From contig JADMIL010000031.1 in the NCBI GenBank assembly GCA_015478645.1, forward strand, positions 1-37,786: a stretch of 37,786 nucleotides of DNA. Direction: 5' to 3'. The position numbers and the translations under genes were made by a program. Shown here piece by piece: positions 25,261-32,863 of the stretch; position 1 is the stretch's first letter; every line of letters starts with the position of its first letter. The DNA comes from Candidatus Binataceae bacterium. GTDB taxonomy: Bacteria > Desulfobacterota > Binatia > Binatales > Binataceae. The notes below the pieces were generated by a model, which was not told the origin of the DNA, ran no database searches, and saw only the letters and a program-made list of their open reading frames with translations.

Positions 25261-26028
25261 ATGAGTAACAACGGTGGCGGAAACAACCTCTCCTTTCTGG
25301 ACCTCCTCCAGGAATTCCGCGTGGTCAGGGAAGTCGCGACCTTCGCGCAGCAGGCGTGGAGCTGGCCGATTGCCCGAACCACCTCGCGCGCGCAATCGAT
25401 TCTCCTGATACCCGGCTTCATGGCCGGCGACGCGACGCTCTATCCCTTCGCCAACTGGCTGCGCACGCGCGGCCATCAGGTGCATTTCTCCGGGATGCTC
25501 GCCAATACCGATTGTCCGCGGCGCGCGGTCGACCGGCTAAGCGGTATCCTGACCAATCTCGCCGCCAAGACCGGCGGCAAGCTGATCATTATCGGGCACA
25601 GCCTCGGCGGAATTTATGCCCGCGAGCTTGCGCGGCGCCATCCGGAGTTGGTCGAGCAGGTGATCCTGCTCGGCTCGCCGATCCGCGATCCGCAAAAGAA
25701 CTCGCATCCATTTGTCAAAATGCTGGCGATGCTAACCTATCGGATGCACGAGTCGGGATGCCACTGTCCGGGTGAGCTGGCCACCGTATGCGGCATCAAT
25801 GGCGACGCGCCGCCGCCCGGCATCCGCGAAACCCTCATTTATTCCAAGAGCGACGGGGTGGTCGACTGGGCCAGTTGTATCGAGGCCGGCGCGCTGGTCG
25901 AAGCGGTCGAAGTGAACTCCACGCATTGCGGAATTCCCTACAATCTCGACACCCTGCGCATCATACGCGAGCGCATCGAAAAGACCGCCGTGATGCGCGA
26001 GACGCAGGCGCAGATGCAATCGCCCTGA
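25261..26028 (+). CDS. lipase-like alpha/beta hydrolase
   Basis: This 255-residue protein has a lipase-type oxyanion loop P51-G-F-M-A-G-D, the elbow I-I-G-H-S114-L-G-G, L-L-G-S-P-I after the next strand, an acid in Y-S-K-S-D-G-V-V-D and a catalytic-type base in N-S-T-H-C-G-I-P. The overall pattern resembles PGAP1-like/triacylglycerol-lipase-type enzymes that act on hydrophobic esters. The first 30 residues are not a clear signal peptide, so location is uncertain. The ATG at 25261 follows GAGG; the ATG at 25219 is a possible alternative. Confidence 0.88.
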   Translation: MSNNGGGNNLSFLDLLQEFRVVREVATFAQQAWSWPIARTTSRAQSILLIPGFMAGDATLYPFANWLRTRGHQVHFSGMLANTDCPRRAVDRLSGILTNLAAKTGGKLIIIGHSLGGIYARELARRHPELVEQVILLGSPIRDPQKNSHPFVKMLAMLTYRMHESGCHCPGELATVCGINGDAPPPGIRETLIYSKSDGVVDWASCIEAGALVEAVEVNSTHCGIPYNLDTLRIIRERIEKTAVMRETQAQMQSP

Positions 26029-26082
26029 CGGCCAAAGCGCGGCGTTGCGATCGGCTCACGGACAGAACTAGCGCGGGCGGAC

Positions 26083-26847
26083 TCAGGTTGCGATCAGGCC
26101 GCCGTCCACCGGCATCGGCAGCCCGGTGACGTATGAAGAGCGGTCGGAACAGAGCCACGCGACCGCCTCGCCAATCTCCTCCGGCTCGCCCATCCGCTTG
26201 AGCGGTTCGGCGCGCACGAAGCTCTCCTCGACGCCGGGACGATCCTGCAGCAGGCGGCCCATCATCGGCGTGCGAATCGGTCCCGGGCAGACCGCGTTGA
26301 CGCGAATGCCCGAGCGGCCGTACTCGATCGCCGCCGCCTTGGTCAGTCCGGCCACGCCATGCTTGGAGGCGACGTACGCCGGCATCCCCTTGACCCCGAG
26401 CAGGCCCGCGTCGGAGGAGGTGTTGACGATCGCGCCGCCGCCACCCTGGGCGAGCATCTGGGTGATCTCGGCCTTCATGCAGAGCCATACGCCGGTGAGA
26501 TTTATCGCGATGACGCGCGCCCAGTTTTCCTCGGTGCATTTGTGCGTCACGCCCGCAGCGCCCTCGATGCCGGCGTTGTTGAACGCGCAATCCAGCCGTC
26601 CGTAGGCGGCGACCGCGCGCGCGACGATCCGGTCGGCGTCGGCAGCCTGGGCTACGTCGGCCTTGACGAAAATCGCTTCGGCGCCCAGGTCCTGCAGCAG
26701 CTTCAGGGTCTGCTCGCCGGCCGCCTCGACCAGGTCGGCGATCACCAGTTTGGCGCCTTCGCGCGCGAAAATCCGCGACGTTGCGCGTCCGATACCGGAA
26801 CCGGCGCCGGTTATCAGCGCGACCTTGCCTTCAAGAATTCCAGCCAT
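26083..26847 (-). CDS. short-chain dehydrogenase/reductase
   Basis: This 254-residue classical SDR has T13-G-A-G-S-G-I-G, an aspartate at the end of the second strand (V-I-A-D-L) that favours NAD, N-N-A-G-I, N-T-S-S, catalytic Y158-V-A-S-K162, and the C-terminal Y-V-T-G-L-P-M-P-V-D-G-G typical of the FabG-like/2-hydroxy-acid and glucose-dehydrogenase group. GGAGG precedes the ATG. The substrate is unknown. Converges with the lipase-like gene; same strand as the phosphofructokinase upstream, separated by 174 bp. Confidence 0.95.
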   Translation of the reverse strand: MAGILEGKVALITGAGSGIGRATSRIFAREGAKLVIADLVEAAGEQTLKLLQDLGAEAIFVKADVAQAADADRIVARAVAAYGRLDCAFNNAGIEGAAGVTHKCTEENWARVIAINLTGVWLCMKAEITQMLAQGGGGAIVNTSSDAGLLGVKGMPAYVASKHGVAGLTKAAAIEYGRSGIRVNAVCPGPIRTPMMGRLLQDRPGVEESFVRAEPLKRMGEPEEIGEAVAWLCSDRSSYVTGLPMPVDGGLIAT

Positions 26848-27021
26848 CCAAATGCCTCCAGCAAATGCTTTCAGGTTGATCCGCGGATCGTCGCTGCGCG
26901 ATTCCCGACGCGCCCGGCGGATACGCCGCGCATCCTGTTACATAGGCGAGTAGGCGCCGCCCGCACAAGCGCCGGGCGCCCGCGGCAATCGCCGCTCGAG
27001 TTCGATTGGCGGGGCGGAGTG

Positions 27022-28281
27022 TCAGACGGCGGTCGCGTTGACCGTCGTCGCGAAGCGCGCGAGGAACTCCTCGGCCGGGAGCTTGGTGTAGACCGCAATG
27101 CGTGAGAGCGCCGGCTCCCGCAGGTCGCGCGGCTCGAGCCGAATCATGTACGAGCGGGCGACATGGTAGGACTCGGTGGTCACGTCGACCATGCGAATAC
27201 TGATGCGCCCGGTCTTAGGGTCAAGCAATTGCGCAAGATCGACCGGCGTCACGCGCCCGCCGGAAATCGCGATTAGCGCCCCCGATCCGCCGTCGAGCAG
27301 ATAGCGCACCGCGCCGTAGCCGAGCGTGCGCGTGTACTCGGTGTCGAACGGCACCGGCTTGGCGCAGCGCAACTCGTAGCCGATATCCTTGGCGACCACA
27401 TTGGCGGCCACGCCGACTTCCTTGAGCGCGCCGCGCACGCGATCGCGCAGCAACAGGCCCAGCGGGATGTCGGCGATATGCACATGGCCGTACGCGTCGC
27501 GCTCGGAGCCCGGCGCGGCCGGCAGGGTCGCCGGGTCGATGCGCTCGGCGATACCCTCGGCGATTACCGCGACGCCGTTGTCATGGCCCATCGAATGGCG
27601 TTTGACGATCGCGCCGACGATGGTATCGACGACCAGCGCGAGGTCGAACTTTTCGCCGCGGAATTCCTCCGGGATGATCGCCAGGGTCGCGCCCGCCGAC
27701 TTGCACATGCTGAGCGCGAGCGATCCCGACTTGCGGCCCATCGAGACCGCCAGGTACCAGCGCCCGGTGGTGCGCGCGTCCTCCATCAGCGACTCGATAA
27801 TCGCCGCGCCGGTCGCGCGCGCGGTCTCGAAGCCGAAAGTCGGCGCGTTGTCGGGCAGAGGGATGTCGTTGTCGATGGTCTTGGGCACCGTGGCGACGCC
27901 GATACGGCCGCGGGAGCGCTCGGCGATCATCGCGGCGCCGTAGGTCGTGTCATCGCCGCCGATACAGACCAGGTAACGCACGCGCAGCCGGATCAGCGTA
28001 TCGATCACGCGCTGCAGGGTCGCCTCATCGCGCGCCGGATTGGTCCGCGAGGTGCGCAGAATCGATCCGCCGGTAAAGTGGATCCGGCTCACGTCGGGGA
28101 TGCGCAGTTCGACCGTGTGGGTGGTGTCGCCTTCGATCAGCCAGCGAAAACCTTCGCGCAAGCCGATCACGCGCAGACCGTTGTTGATCGCCTCGATCGC
28201 GGCCGACGCGATTACGCCGTTGATACCGGGAGCCGGGCCGCCTCCGACCAGAATCGCAAGGGTTGCCTGCGCGTCGCTCAT
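27022..28281 (-). CDS. 6-phosphofructokinase, PPi-type active-site signature
   Basis: This 419-residue protein is of the PfkA/PFP family: N-terminal V-G-G-G-P-A-P-G-I-N (12-21), the nucleotide or PPi loop G108-G-D-D-T112 and the catalytic P133-K-T-I-D-N-D139, with the M-G-R-K-S-G substrate motif near 184. In the family, Asp at the second position of G-G-D-D and Lys before T-I-D-N-D favour pyrophosphate as phosphoryl donor; ATP enzymes have G-G-D-G and G-T-I-D-N-D. The reaction is interconversion of fructose 6-phosphate and fructose 1,6-bisphosphate, reversible with PPi. Start at 28281 follows GAGG. Confidence 0.93.
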   Translation of the reverse strand: MSDAQATLAILVGGGPAPGINGVIASAAIEAINNGLRVIGLREGFRWLIEGDTTHTVELRIPDVSRIHFTGGSILRTSRTNPARDEATLQRVIDTLIRLRVRYLVCIGGDDTTYGAAMIAERSRGRIGVATVPKTIDNDIPLPDNAPTFGFETARATGAAIIESLMEDARTTGRWYLAVSMGRKSGSLALSMCKSAGATLAIIPEEFRGEKFDLALVVDTIVGAIVKRHSMGHDNGVAVIAEGIAERIDPATLPAAPGSERDAYGHVHIADIPLGLLLRDRVRGALKEVGVAANVVAKDIGYELRCAKPVPFDTEYTRTLGYGAVRYLLDGGSGALIAISGGRVTPVDLAQLLDPKTGRISIRMVDVTTESYHVARSYMIRLEPRDLREPALSRIAVYTKLPAEEFLARFATTVNATAV

Positions 28282-28527
28282 GGGGACCTCATTCGCTCCC
28301 TTCAACTAGCACGCCCGGCCGGGCGAGCGAATATGCCCGACCCCGCATAGGCCCATTGCCTAATGCACTAATGGTGAGGATTCGGCGGCAATCGCCGCGG
28401 CGGCGAATCGGCCCGGCACGGGCGAGTCCGGCAGGCGACATTTGCAGAATCAGGACCCATTCGGTCGAAACGAGCAATGCGGCGGCCGCCGCTCAGTTAT
28501 CTCGAACCGCGATCACTTGCCGGCGCG

Positions 28528-28911
28528 TCAGGCGCGGCGGCGCGGACCGGCGCCCCGGCCCAGCGCCTCGACCTGCTCCTCGAGTTGCGCGCGCAGCCGC
28601 GAGCAGACGATGTCGCACAGCTCGAAGACCATCGGATCGGCGATCGAATAATGCGCCGCGCTGCCCTCCTGCCGGCGATTGACCAGACCCACGTCCTGCA
28701 GCACCTTGAGATGCTTGCTGATGTTGGGCTGCGTCGAGCCGATCGCTTCGGTCAGCGCCGAGACGCTCTGCTCGCCGCGCTCGAGCGCGCGCAGCATGCG
28801 CAGCCGGATCGGCTCGCCCATCGCGCGAAAGCGCGTGGCGACCAGCGCCAGCGCGGCGTCGCTCAGTTCGCCGTGGTTCGCATTTGGACGATGCGCGGCT
28901 CTTGCATTCAT
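28528..28911 (-). CDS. ArsR family transcriptional regulator
   Basis: This 127-residue winged-helix repressor has R-L-R-M-L-R-A-L, the recognition helix S-T-Q-P-N-I-S-K-H-L-K-V-L, the wing R-R-Q-E-G-S-A-A-H-Y-S-I and a C-terminal helix with C-D-I-V-C (a C-x3-C pair). Two cysteines in the last helix could sense metal, sulfide or polysulfide. It diverges from the YeeE pair, an arrangement like that of BigR/YgaV-type persulfide-sensing ArsR proteins; the N-terminal sensor cysteine of BigR is not seen, so the sensing chemistry may differ. Its ATG lies inside a perfect palindrome, suggesting autoregulation. Confidence 0.93.
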   Translation of the reverse strand: MNARAAHRPNANHGELSDAALALVATRFRAMGEPIRLRMLRALERGEQSVSALTEAIGSTQPNISKHLKVLQDVGLVNRRQEGSAAHYSIADPMVFELCDIVCSRLRAQLEEQVEALGRGAGPRRRA

Positions 28912-28925
28912 AACTATATAGTTAT
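28910..28925. promoter_or_regulatory. perfect 16-bp palindrome, probable ArsR operator
   Basis: ATAACTATATAGTTAT is a perfect palindrome in an otherwise GC-rich setting. It overlaps the ArsR start codon (28909-28911) and lies 68 bp upstream of the first YeeE gene. TATA-type -10 sequences occur within it on both strands. ArsR regulators bind AT-rich palindromes of about this size, so one site may control both divergent units. The identity of the bound protein is inferred from position. Confidence 0.75.
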
Positions 28926-28993
28926 ATCCTCATCGACGTACCAACGCAAGGGACGCCGCGGCCGGCGGCGGCCCGCGCACGCAAGGTATTCAG

Positions 28994-29425
28994 ATGGAAA
29001 ACTTCACCCCCATAGCCTCGCTGATCGGCGGCCTGATGATCGGGCTCGCCGCCGCCGGTCTGCTGCTGAGCACTGGCCAGGTCGCCGGCGTCAGCGGCAT
29101 CGTGGCGGGCGTGCTGCGCCCGGTAAAGACCGAAGTCGCATGGCGCCTGTGTTTCCTCGCCGGAATGCTGGCGGGCGGCGGCGCACTGCGCATCTATCTG
29201 CCGCACGCCTTTACCTTCACCGTGGCGCGATCGGCCGGCGCGATCGCGCTGGCGGGCCTGCTGGTCGGCTTCGGCACGCGCCTGGGCAACGGATGCACCA
29301 GCGGGCACGGCGTATGCGGGGTGAGCCGGCTTGCGCCGCGCTCGCTCTGCGCGACGCTGACCTTCATCGCCGCGGGCGCGGCGGTCGTCTACATCGTCAA
29401 TCATCTGTTCGGAGGTTACGTATGA
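28994..29425 (+). CDS. YeeE/YedE family transporter, N-terminal half
   Basis: A 143-residue membrane protein with about four hydrophobic segments (8-28, 50-65, 82-98, 115-138). The conserved G-N-G-C101-T-S-G-H-G-V-C108-G motif is that of the sulfur-transport family, in which cysteines pass thiosulfate or sulfane sulfur through the membrane. Full-length YeeE is about twice as long; here it is split in two genes, the next starting within the stop of this one (ATGA, 29422-29425). The pair should assemble into one channel. It is the first gene after the palindrome and probably regulated by the divergent ArsR. Confidence 0.93.
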   Translation: MENFTPIASLIGGLMIGLAAAGLLLSTGQVAGVSGIVAGVLRPVKTEVAWRLCFLAGMLAGGGALRIYLPHAFTFTVARSAGAIALAGLLVGFGTRLGNGCTSGHGVCGVSRLAPRSLCATLTFIAAGAAVVYIVNHLFGGYV

Positions 29426-29892
29426 AGCGGCTCGCGGCGGCTTTCGTCTCGGGATGCGTCTTCGCGCTCGGCCTCGGGATTTCGGGCATGACCCAGCCGA
29501 GCAAGGTGGTGGGCTTTCTCGATTTTTTCGGCCATTGGGATCCGAGCCTGGCGTTGGTGATGATCGGGGCGATCGCAGTCTACTTCGTTGCCTGGCGGCT
29601 AATCGTCCGACGACCGGCGCCGCTTTTCACTCCGCGCTTTGTGCTGCCCGGACGCACCGCGATCGATCGCCCGCTGCTCGCCGGCGCGGCGATCTTTGGT
29701 GCCGGATGGGGCCTCGGCGGATTCTGCCCCGGTCCCGCGATCGTGTCGCTCGCGTCCGGCTCCGGCACCGTCATACTGTTCGTGCTCGCGATGGTAACCG
29801 GGATGTATCTGCACAGCCTGATTGCTCATCCGATTGGCCATCCCCGGGCAGCGCTGCGGGTCGATCTGGCGGTCCCGGCGGGCGACAGTTGA
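29422..29892 (+). CDS. YeeE/YedE family transporter, C-terminal half
   Basis: A 156-residue membrane protein with hydrophobic segments near 5-22, 42-60, 85-105 and 112-132. The family motifs are G-M-T-Q-P-S-K-V-V-G-F-L-D (22-34) and G-W-G-L-G-G-F-C102-P-G-P-A, the partner of the G-C-T-S-G-H motif in the previous gene. The four-base overlap implies coupled translation and fixed stoichiometry. Such DUF6691/YeeE pairs often travel with sulfide- or persulfide-handling enzymes and ArsR regulators, which fits this locus. The longer open frame starting upstream in this phase is antisense to arsR and spurious. Confidence 0.92.
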   Translation: MKRLAAAFVSGCVFALGLGISGMTQPSKVVGFLDFFGHWDPSLALVMIGAIAVYFVAWRLIVRRPAPLFTPRFVLPGRTAIDRPLLAGAAIFGAGWGLGGFCPGPAIVSLASGSGTVILFVLAMVTGMYLHSLIAHPIGHPRAALRVDLAVPAGDS

Positions 29893-30040
29893 GATGCGGG
29901 GCGCCGCGCGGCTCACGTCGTCGATGCGCCGGAGCGTGCACCAATCGATGTGCATAATTGTCGCCTGGGCCGATTAATGCTCAGGCCGTTTTCCTGCTAA
30001 AACTCGGCGCGTCAGCCGGCGCGCCGCCCAAGGCTCAATA

Positions 30041-31051
30041 ATGAATCAGGCTCCCGCACCGCCCCCCGAATCGAATCCCGACGGCATGATCGCCGCTTCG
30101 GCGCCGCGCAATCTCGCCGGCCGCATCGCCTTTCCGCTCGCCGCGATCGCCGTGATGTTCCCGTTCGTCTCGCCCGGCCTCGCCCTGCTGATCGGGATCG
30201 TGCTGGCGATCGCGGTTGGCAATCCGTACGTGGCCACGACCCGGCGCTTCGTCTCGATCCTGCTGCAACTGTCGGTGATCGGGCTTGGCGCCGGCATGAA
30301 CCTGGCCGTGGTCGGCCGCGTCGGCATGCACGGCTTCTTCTACACGGTCATCGGGATCTCGCTGACGATGGCCGCTGGGCTCAGCCTGGGCCGTCTGCTG
30401 CGCACGCAGAGCGACACTTCGTTGCTGATCACGGTCGGCACCGCGATTTGCGGCGGCAGCGCGATCGCCGCCGTCGCGCCAACCATTCACGCCAAACATC
30501 ACGACGTTTCGGTCGCGATGGCGACGGTCTTCTCGCTCAACGCGGTCGCGCTTTTTCTGTTTCCGCCGGTGGGCCATCTGCTCGGCCTGACCCAGACCCA
30601 GTTCGGATTATGGTGCGCGCTGGCGATTCACGACACCAGCTCGGTGGTCGGCGCGAGCATGCAATACGGCGCCAAGGCGCTCGAAATCGGCACGACCGTC
30701 AAACTCACGCGCGCTTTGTGGATCGTTCCGGTCACGCTGGTCATCGGGATGCTCTGGACCGTCGGCGCGGCCGACGCGCCGACGCAAAAGGCCAAGCGTC
30801 CGTGGTTCATCCTGGGCTTTATCGCGATGGCCGGCCTGATGACCTGGGTGCCCAGCCTCAAACCGGCCGGTCACGTGATCTTCATGGGCGCGCAGCGCGC
30901 GCTGGTCTTCACGCTGTTTTTGATTGGCGGCGGATTGAGCCGCGAATCGCTCCAGGCGGTCGGCCGGCGTCCGCTGATCCAGGGCTTCGTGCTGTGGGCG
31001 ATTATGGGTAGCGTGACGCTCGGCGCGATCCTGCTGAAGTGGATCCACTAA
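30041..31051 (+). CDS. YeiH-type putative sulfate exporter (UPF0324)
   Basis: A 336-residue membrane protein with about nine or ten hydrophobic segments. Family landmarks are L-L-Q-L-S-V-I-G-L-G-A-G-M-N-L near 72-86, T-A-I-C-G-G-S-A-I-A-A-V-A-P near 137-150, F-S-L-N-A-V-A-L-F-L-F-P near 166-177 and W-C-A-L-A-I-H-D-T-S-S-V-V-G-A near 191-205. YeiH-family proteins are annotated as sulfate exporters; in some bacteria relatives stand next to taurine or sulfite oxidation genes. Here the sulfite oxidase gene begins 46 bp downstream, so a role in exporting sulfate or sulfite is well supported by context but not by direct evidence. Confidence 0.93.
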   Translation: MNQAPAPPPESNPDGMIAASAPRNLAGRIAFPLAAIAVMFPFVSPGLALLIGIVLAIAVGNPYVATTRRFVSILLQLSVIGLGAGMNLAVVGRVGMHGFFYTVIGISLTMAAGLSLGRLLRTQSDTSLLITVGTAICGGSAIAAVAPTIHAKHHDVSVAMATVFSLNAVALFLFPPVGHLLGLTQTQFGLWCALAIHDTSSVVGASMQYGAKALEIGTTVKLTRALWIVPVTLVIGMLWTVGAADAPTQKAKRPWFILGFIAMAGLMTWVPSLKPAGHVIFMGAQRALVFTLFLIGGGLSRESLQAVGRRPLIQGFVLWAIMGSVTLGAILLKWIH

Positions 31052-31097
31052 GGCGCGTCGCGGCGGCCGCAAGGAATCAAGGCCGAAAGGAATCACG

Positions 31098-32360
31098 ATG
31101 GATACGAAGCGTGACAACGCACCGAACCTGAACGATCTCGACCGGCGAAATTTCCTGCGGCTCGCCGCGATGGCCGGACTCAGTACCGGATTCGGCGCGA
31201 GTCTCGGCGGCGGCGCACTCTCCGCCCTGGCCAGCGATCTGATTACCATGCCCTTCGCCAACGGCGATCGGCGCATGGCGGCCTTTCCGCAAAAGCGCGA
31301 TCTGATTCTGCTGCGCACCCGTCCGCCGTTGCTCGAGACCCCGATGGCGATCTTCGATCAGGGCGCGTTTACGCCCAACGACGCCTTTTACGTGCGCTGG
31401 CATCTGCCGATCGTACCGACGGATATCAACGTCGACACGTTTCGCGTGCGCATCCACGGCCACGTGCGCCAGCCGATCGAGTTGACCCTCAAGCAGATTC
31501 TCCACGGCTTCGATCCGGTCGAACTCGCCGCGGTCAACCAATGCTCGGGCAACAGCCGCGGCTTCTTCGCGCCGCGCGTGGCCGGCGGCGAATGGGGCAA
31601 CGGCGCGATGGGCAATGCGCGCTGGACCGGCGTGCGCCTGAAGGACCTGCTCGACCGCGCGGGCGTGCTGCCCGGCGCCGTGCAGGTGCGCTTCAACGGC
31701 GCCGACGGACCCGAGGTTCCCGAGACTCCCGACTTCATGAAATCGCTCGCTATCGATCACGCCCGCGACGGGGAAGTGATGGTCGCCTACGGCATGAACG
31801 GGATCGAACTGCCGGTGCTCAACGGCTTCCCGATCCGGCTGGTGGTGCCCGGATGGTTCGCGACCTACTGGGTCAAGATGCTCAACGATATTGAGGTGCT
31901 CGACCATCCCGATGACAACTTCTGGATGAAGTCTGCCTATCTCGTGCCCGACAATCCGGCCGGCAATCTCAAGCCGGGCGAGACCGGCGTCAAGATGGTT
32001 CCGATCAGCCGCCTGCTGCCGCGCTCGTTCATCACCAATATCCAGGCCGGCGCGACCGTGCATGCGGGCCGTCCGGTGGCGCTGCGCGGGATCGCCTTCG
32101 GCGGCGACACGGGTGTCGCCCAGGTGATGGTTTCCTGCGACGGCGGCGCGCAATGGCATCCGGCGCGTCTCGGCCGCGACTACGGCAAATACAGCTTTCG
32201 CCAATGGGCATCCGCCTTCACCCCGGCCGCGCCCGGGCCCTGCGTCCTGATGGTCAAGACCATCAATAGCAACGGTCTCAGTCAGCCGCTCGAACCCAAC
32301 TGGAACCCGGGCGGCTTCATGCGCAACGTGATCGAGCGCACCCCGGTGAACGTCATATGA
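31098..32360 (+). CDS. molybdopterin-dependent sulfite oxidase/dehydrogenase, SorA-like
   Basis: This enzyme should oxidise sulfite to sulfate in the periplasm with a molybdenum cofactor. The 420-residue protein starts with a Tat signal (L-D-R16-R17-N-F-L-R-L, then a hydrophobic run). The molybdopterin domain holds the Mo-ligand Cys149 in N-Q-C-S-G-N-S-R and R-L-V-V-P-G-W near 250; the C-terminal dimerisation domain contains R-G-I-A-F-G-G and W-H-P-A-R-L. A c-type cytochrome follows with overlapping start and stop (ATGA, 32357-32360), exactly as in SorAB pairs. Start chosen for the Tat motif and the AAAGGAA upstream. Confidence 0.93.
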   Translation: MDTKRDNAPNLNDLDRRNFLRLAAMAGLSTGFGASLGGGALSALASDLITMPFANGDRRMAAFPQKRDLILLRTRPPLLETPMAIFDQGAFTPNDAFYVRWHLPIVPTDINVDTFRVRIHGHVRQPIELTLKQILHGFDPVELAAVNQCSGNSRGFFAPRVAGGEWGNGAMGNARWTGVRLKDLLDRAGVLPGAVQVRFNGADGPEVPETPDFMKSLAIDHARDGEVMVAYGMNGIELPVLNGFPIRLVVPGWFATYWVKMLNDIEVLDHPDDNFWMKSAYLVPDNPAGNLKPGETGVKMVPISRLLPRSFITNIQAGATVHAGRPVALRGIAFGGDTGVAQVMVSCDGGAQWHPARLGRDYGKYSFRQWASAFTPAAPGPCVLMVKTINSNGLSQPLEPNWNPGGFMRNVIERTPVNVI

Positions 32361-32773
32361 AAGCGCCACGCCTTCGCACTCGCGCCTGCGGCGATCGCTC
32401 GAACCTGATCGCCGCCGCGATCGCCACCGCACTGATCACTGTCGCCGGCGGCTTGACGCTGGTGATTGCGGGCGCCGCGCCGGCCGACGCCCATAGCGCG
32501 CCGATCAAGCTGGAGTCGCAGAAGATCACCCTGCCCTTCGGTGCCGGTCAATTCCCCGCCGGGCCGACCGCCAAAATCGCCAACGAGCACTGCCTGCTTT
32601 GTCATTCGGCGGGCATGGTCTACACCCAGCCGCCGCTCAGCCAGGCGGCCTGGGTGAGCGAGGTCACCAAGATGGCCAAGGTCTACGGCTGTCCGCTGCG
32701 CGACGATCAGATAGTGCCGCTGGCGACCTTCATGCACGACCAGGAGGGGCATTCGAATCCGTCGCTGAAGTAG
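32357..32773 (+). CDS. c-type cytochrome, SorB-like subunit
   Basis: This 138-residue secreted protein has a basic N-terminus, a hydrophobic export segment (about 17-40, ending A-P-A-D-A-H) and one heme-binding motif C79-L-L-C82-H83. The rest is short and contains several methionines that could be the sixth heme ligand. It should take electrons from the SorA-like enzyme and pass them to the respiratory chain. Its start overlaps the upstream stop, so the two subunits are likely made together. Size and gene order fit SorB. Confidence 0.93.
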   Translation: MKAPRLRTRACGDRSNLIAAAIATALITVAGGLTLVIAGAAPADAHSAPIKLESQKITLPFGAGQFPAGPTAKIANEHCLLCHSAGMVYTQPPLSQAAWVSEVTKMAKVYGCPLRDDQIVPLATFMHDQEGHSNPSLK

Positions 32774-32863
32774 GCCCGTCCGATCGCCGGGCGCCACGAT
32801 CGATTTGCTGGCAAGCGGCGCGGCAAGCGGCTAATCTCCGATGCTGAGTGAGGTGCGATCCTA

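Noticed and set aside
31077..32432. 451-codon open frame on the minus strand
   Set aside because: It is antisense to the SorA-like gene with its Tat signal and Mo-ligand cysteine; the shadow has no domain.
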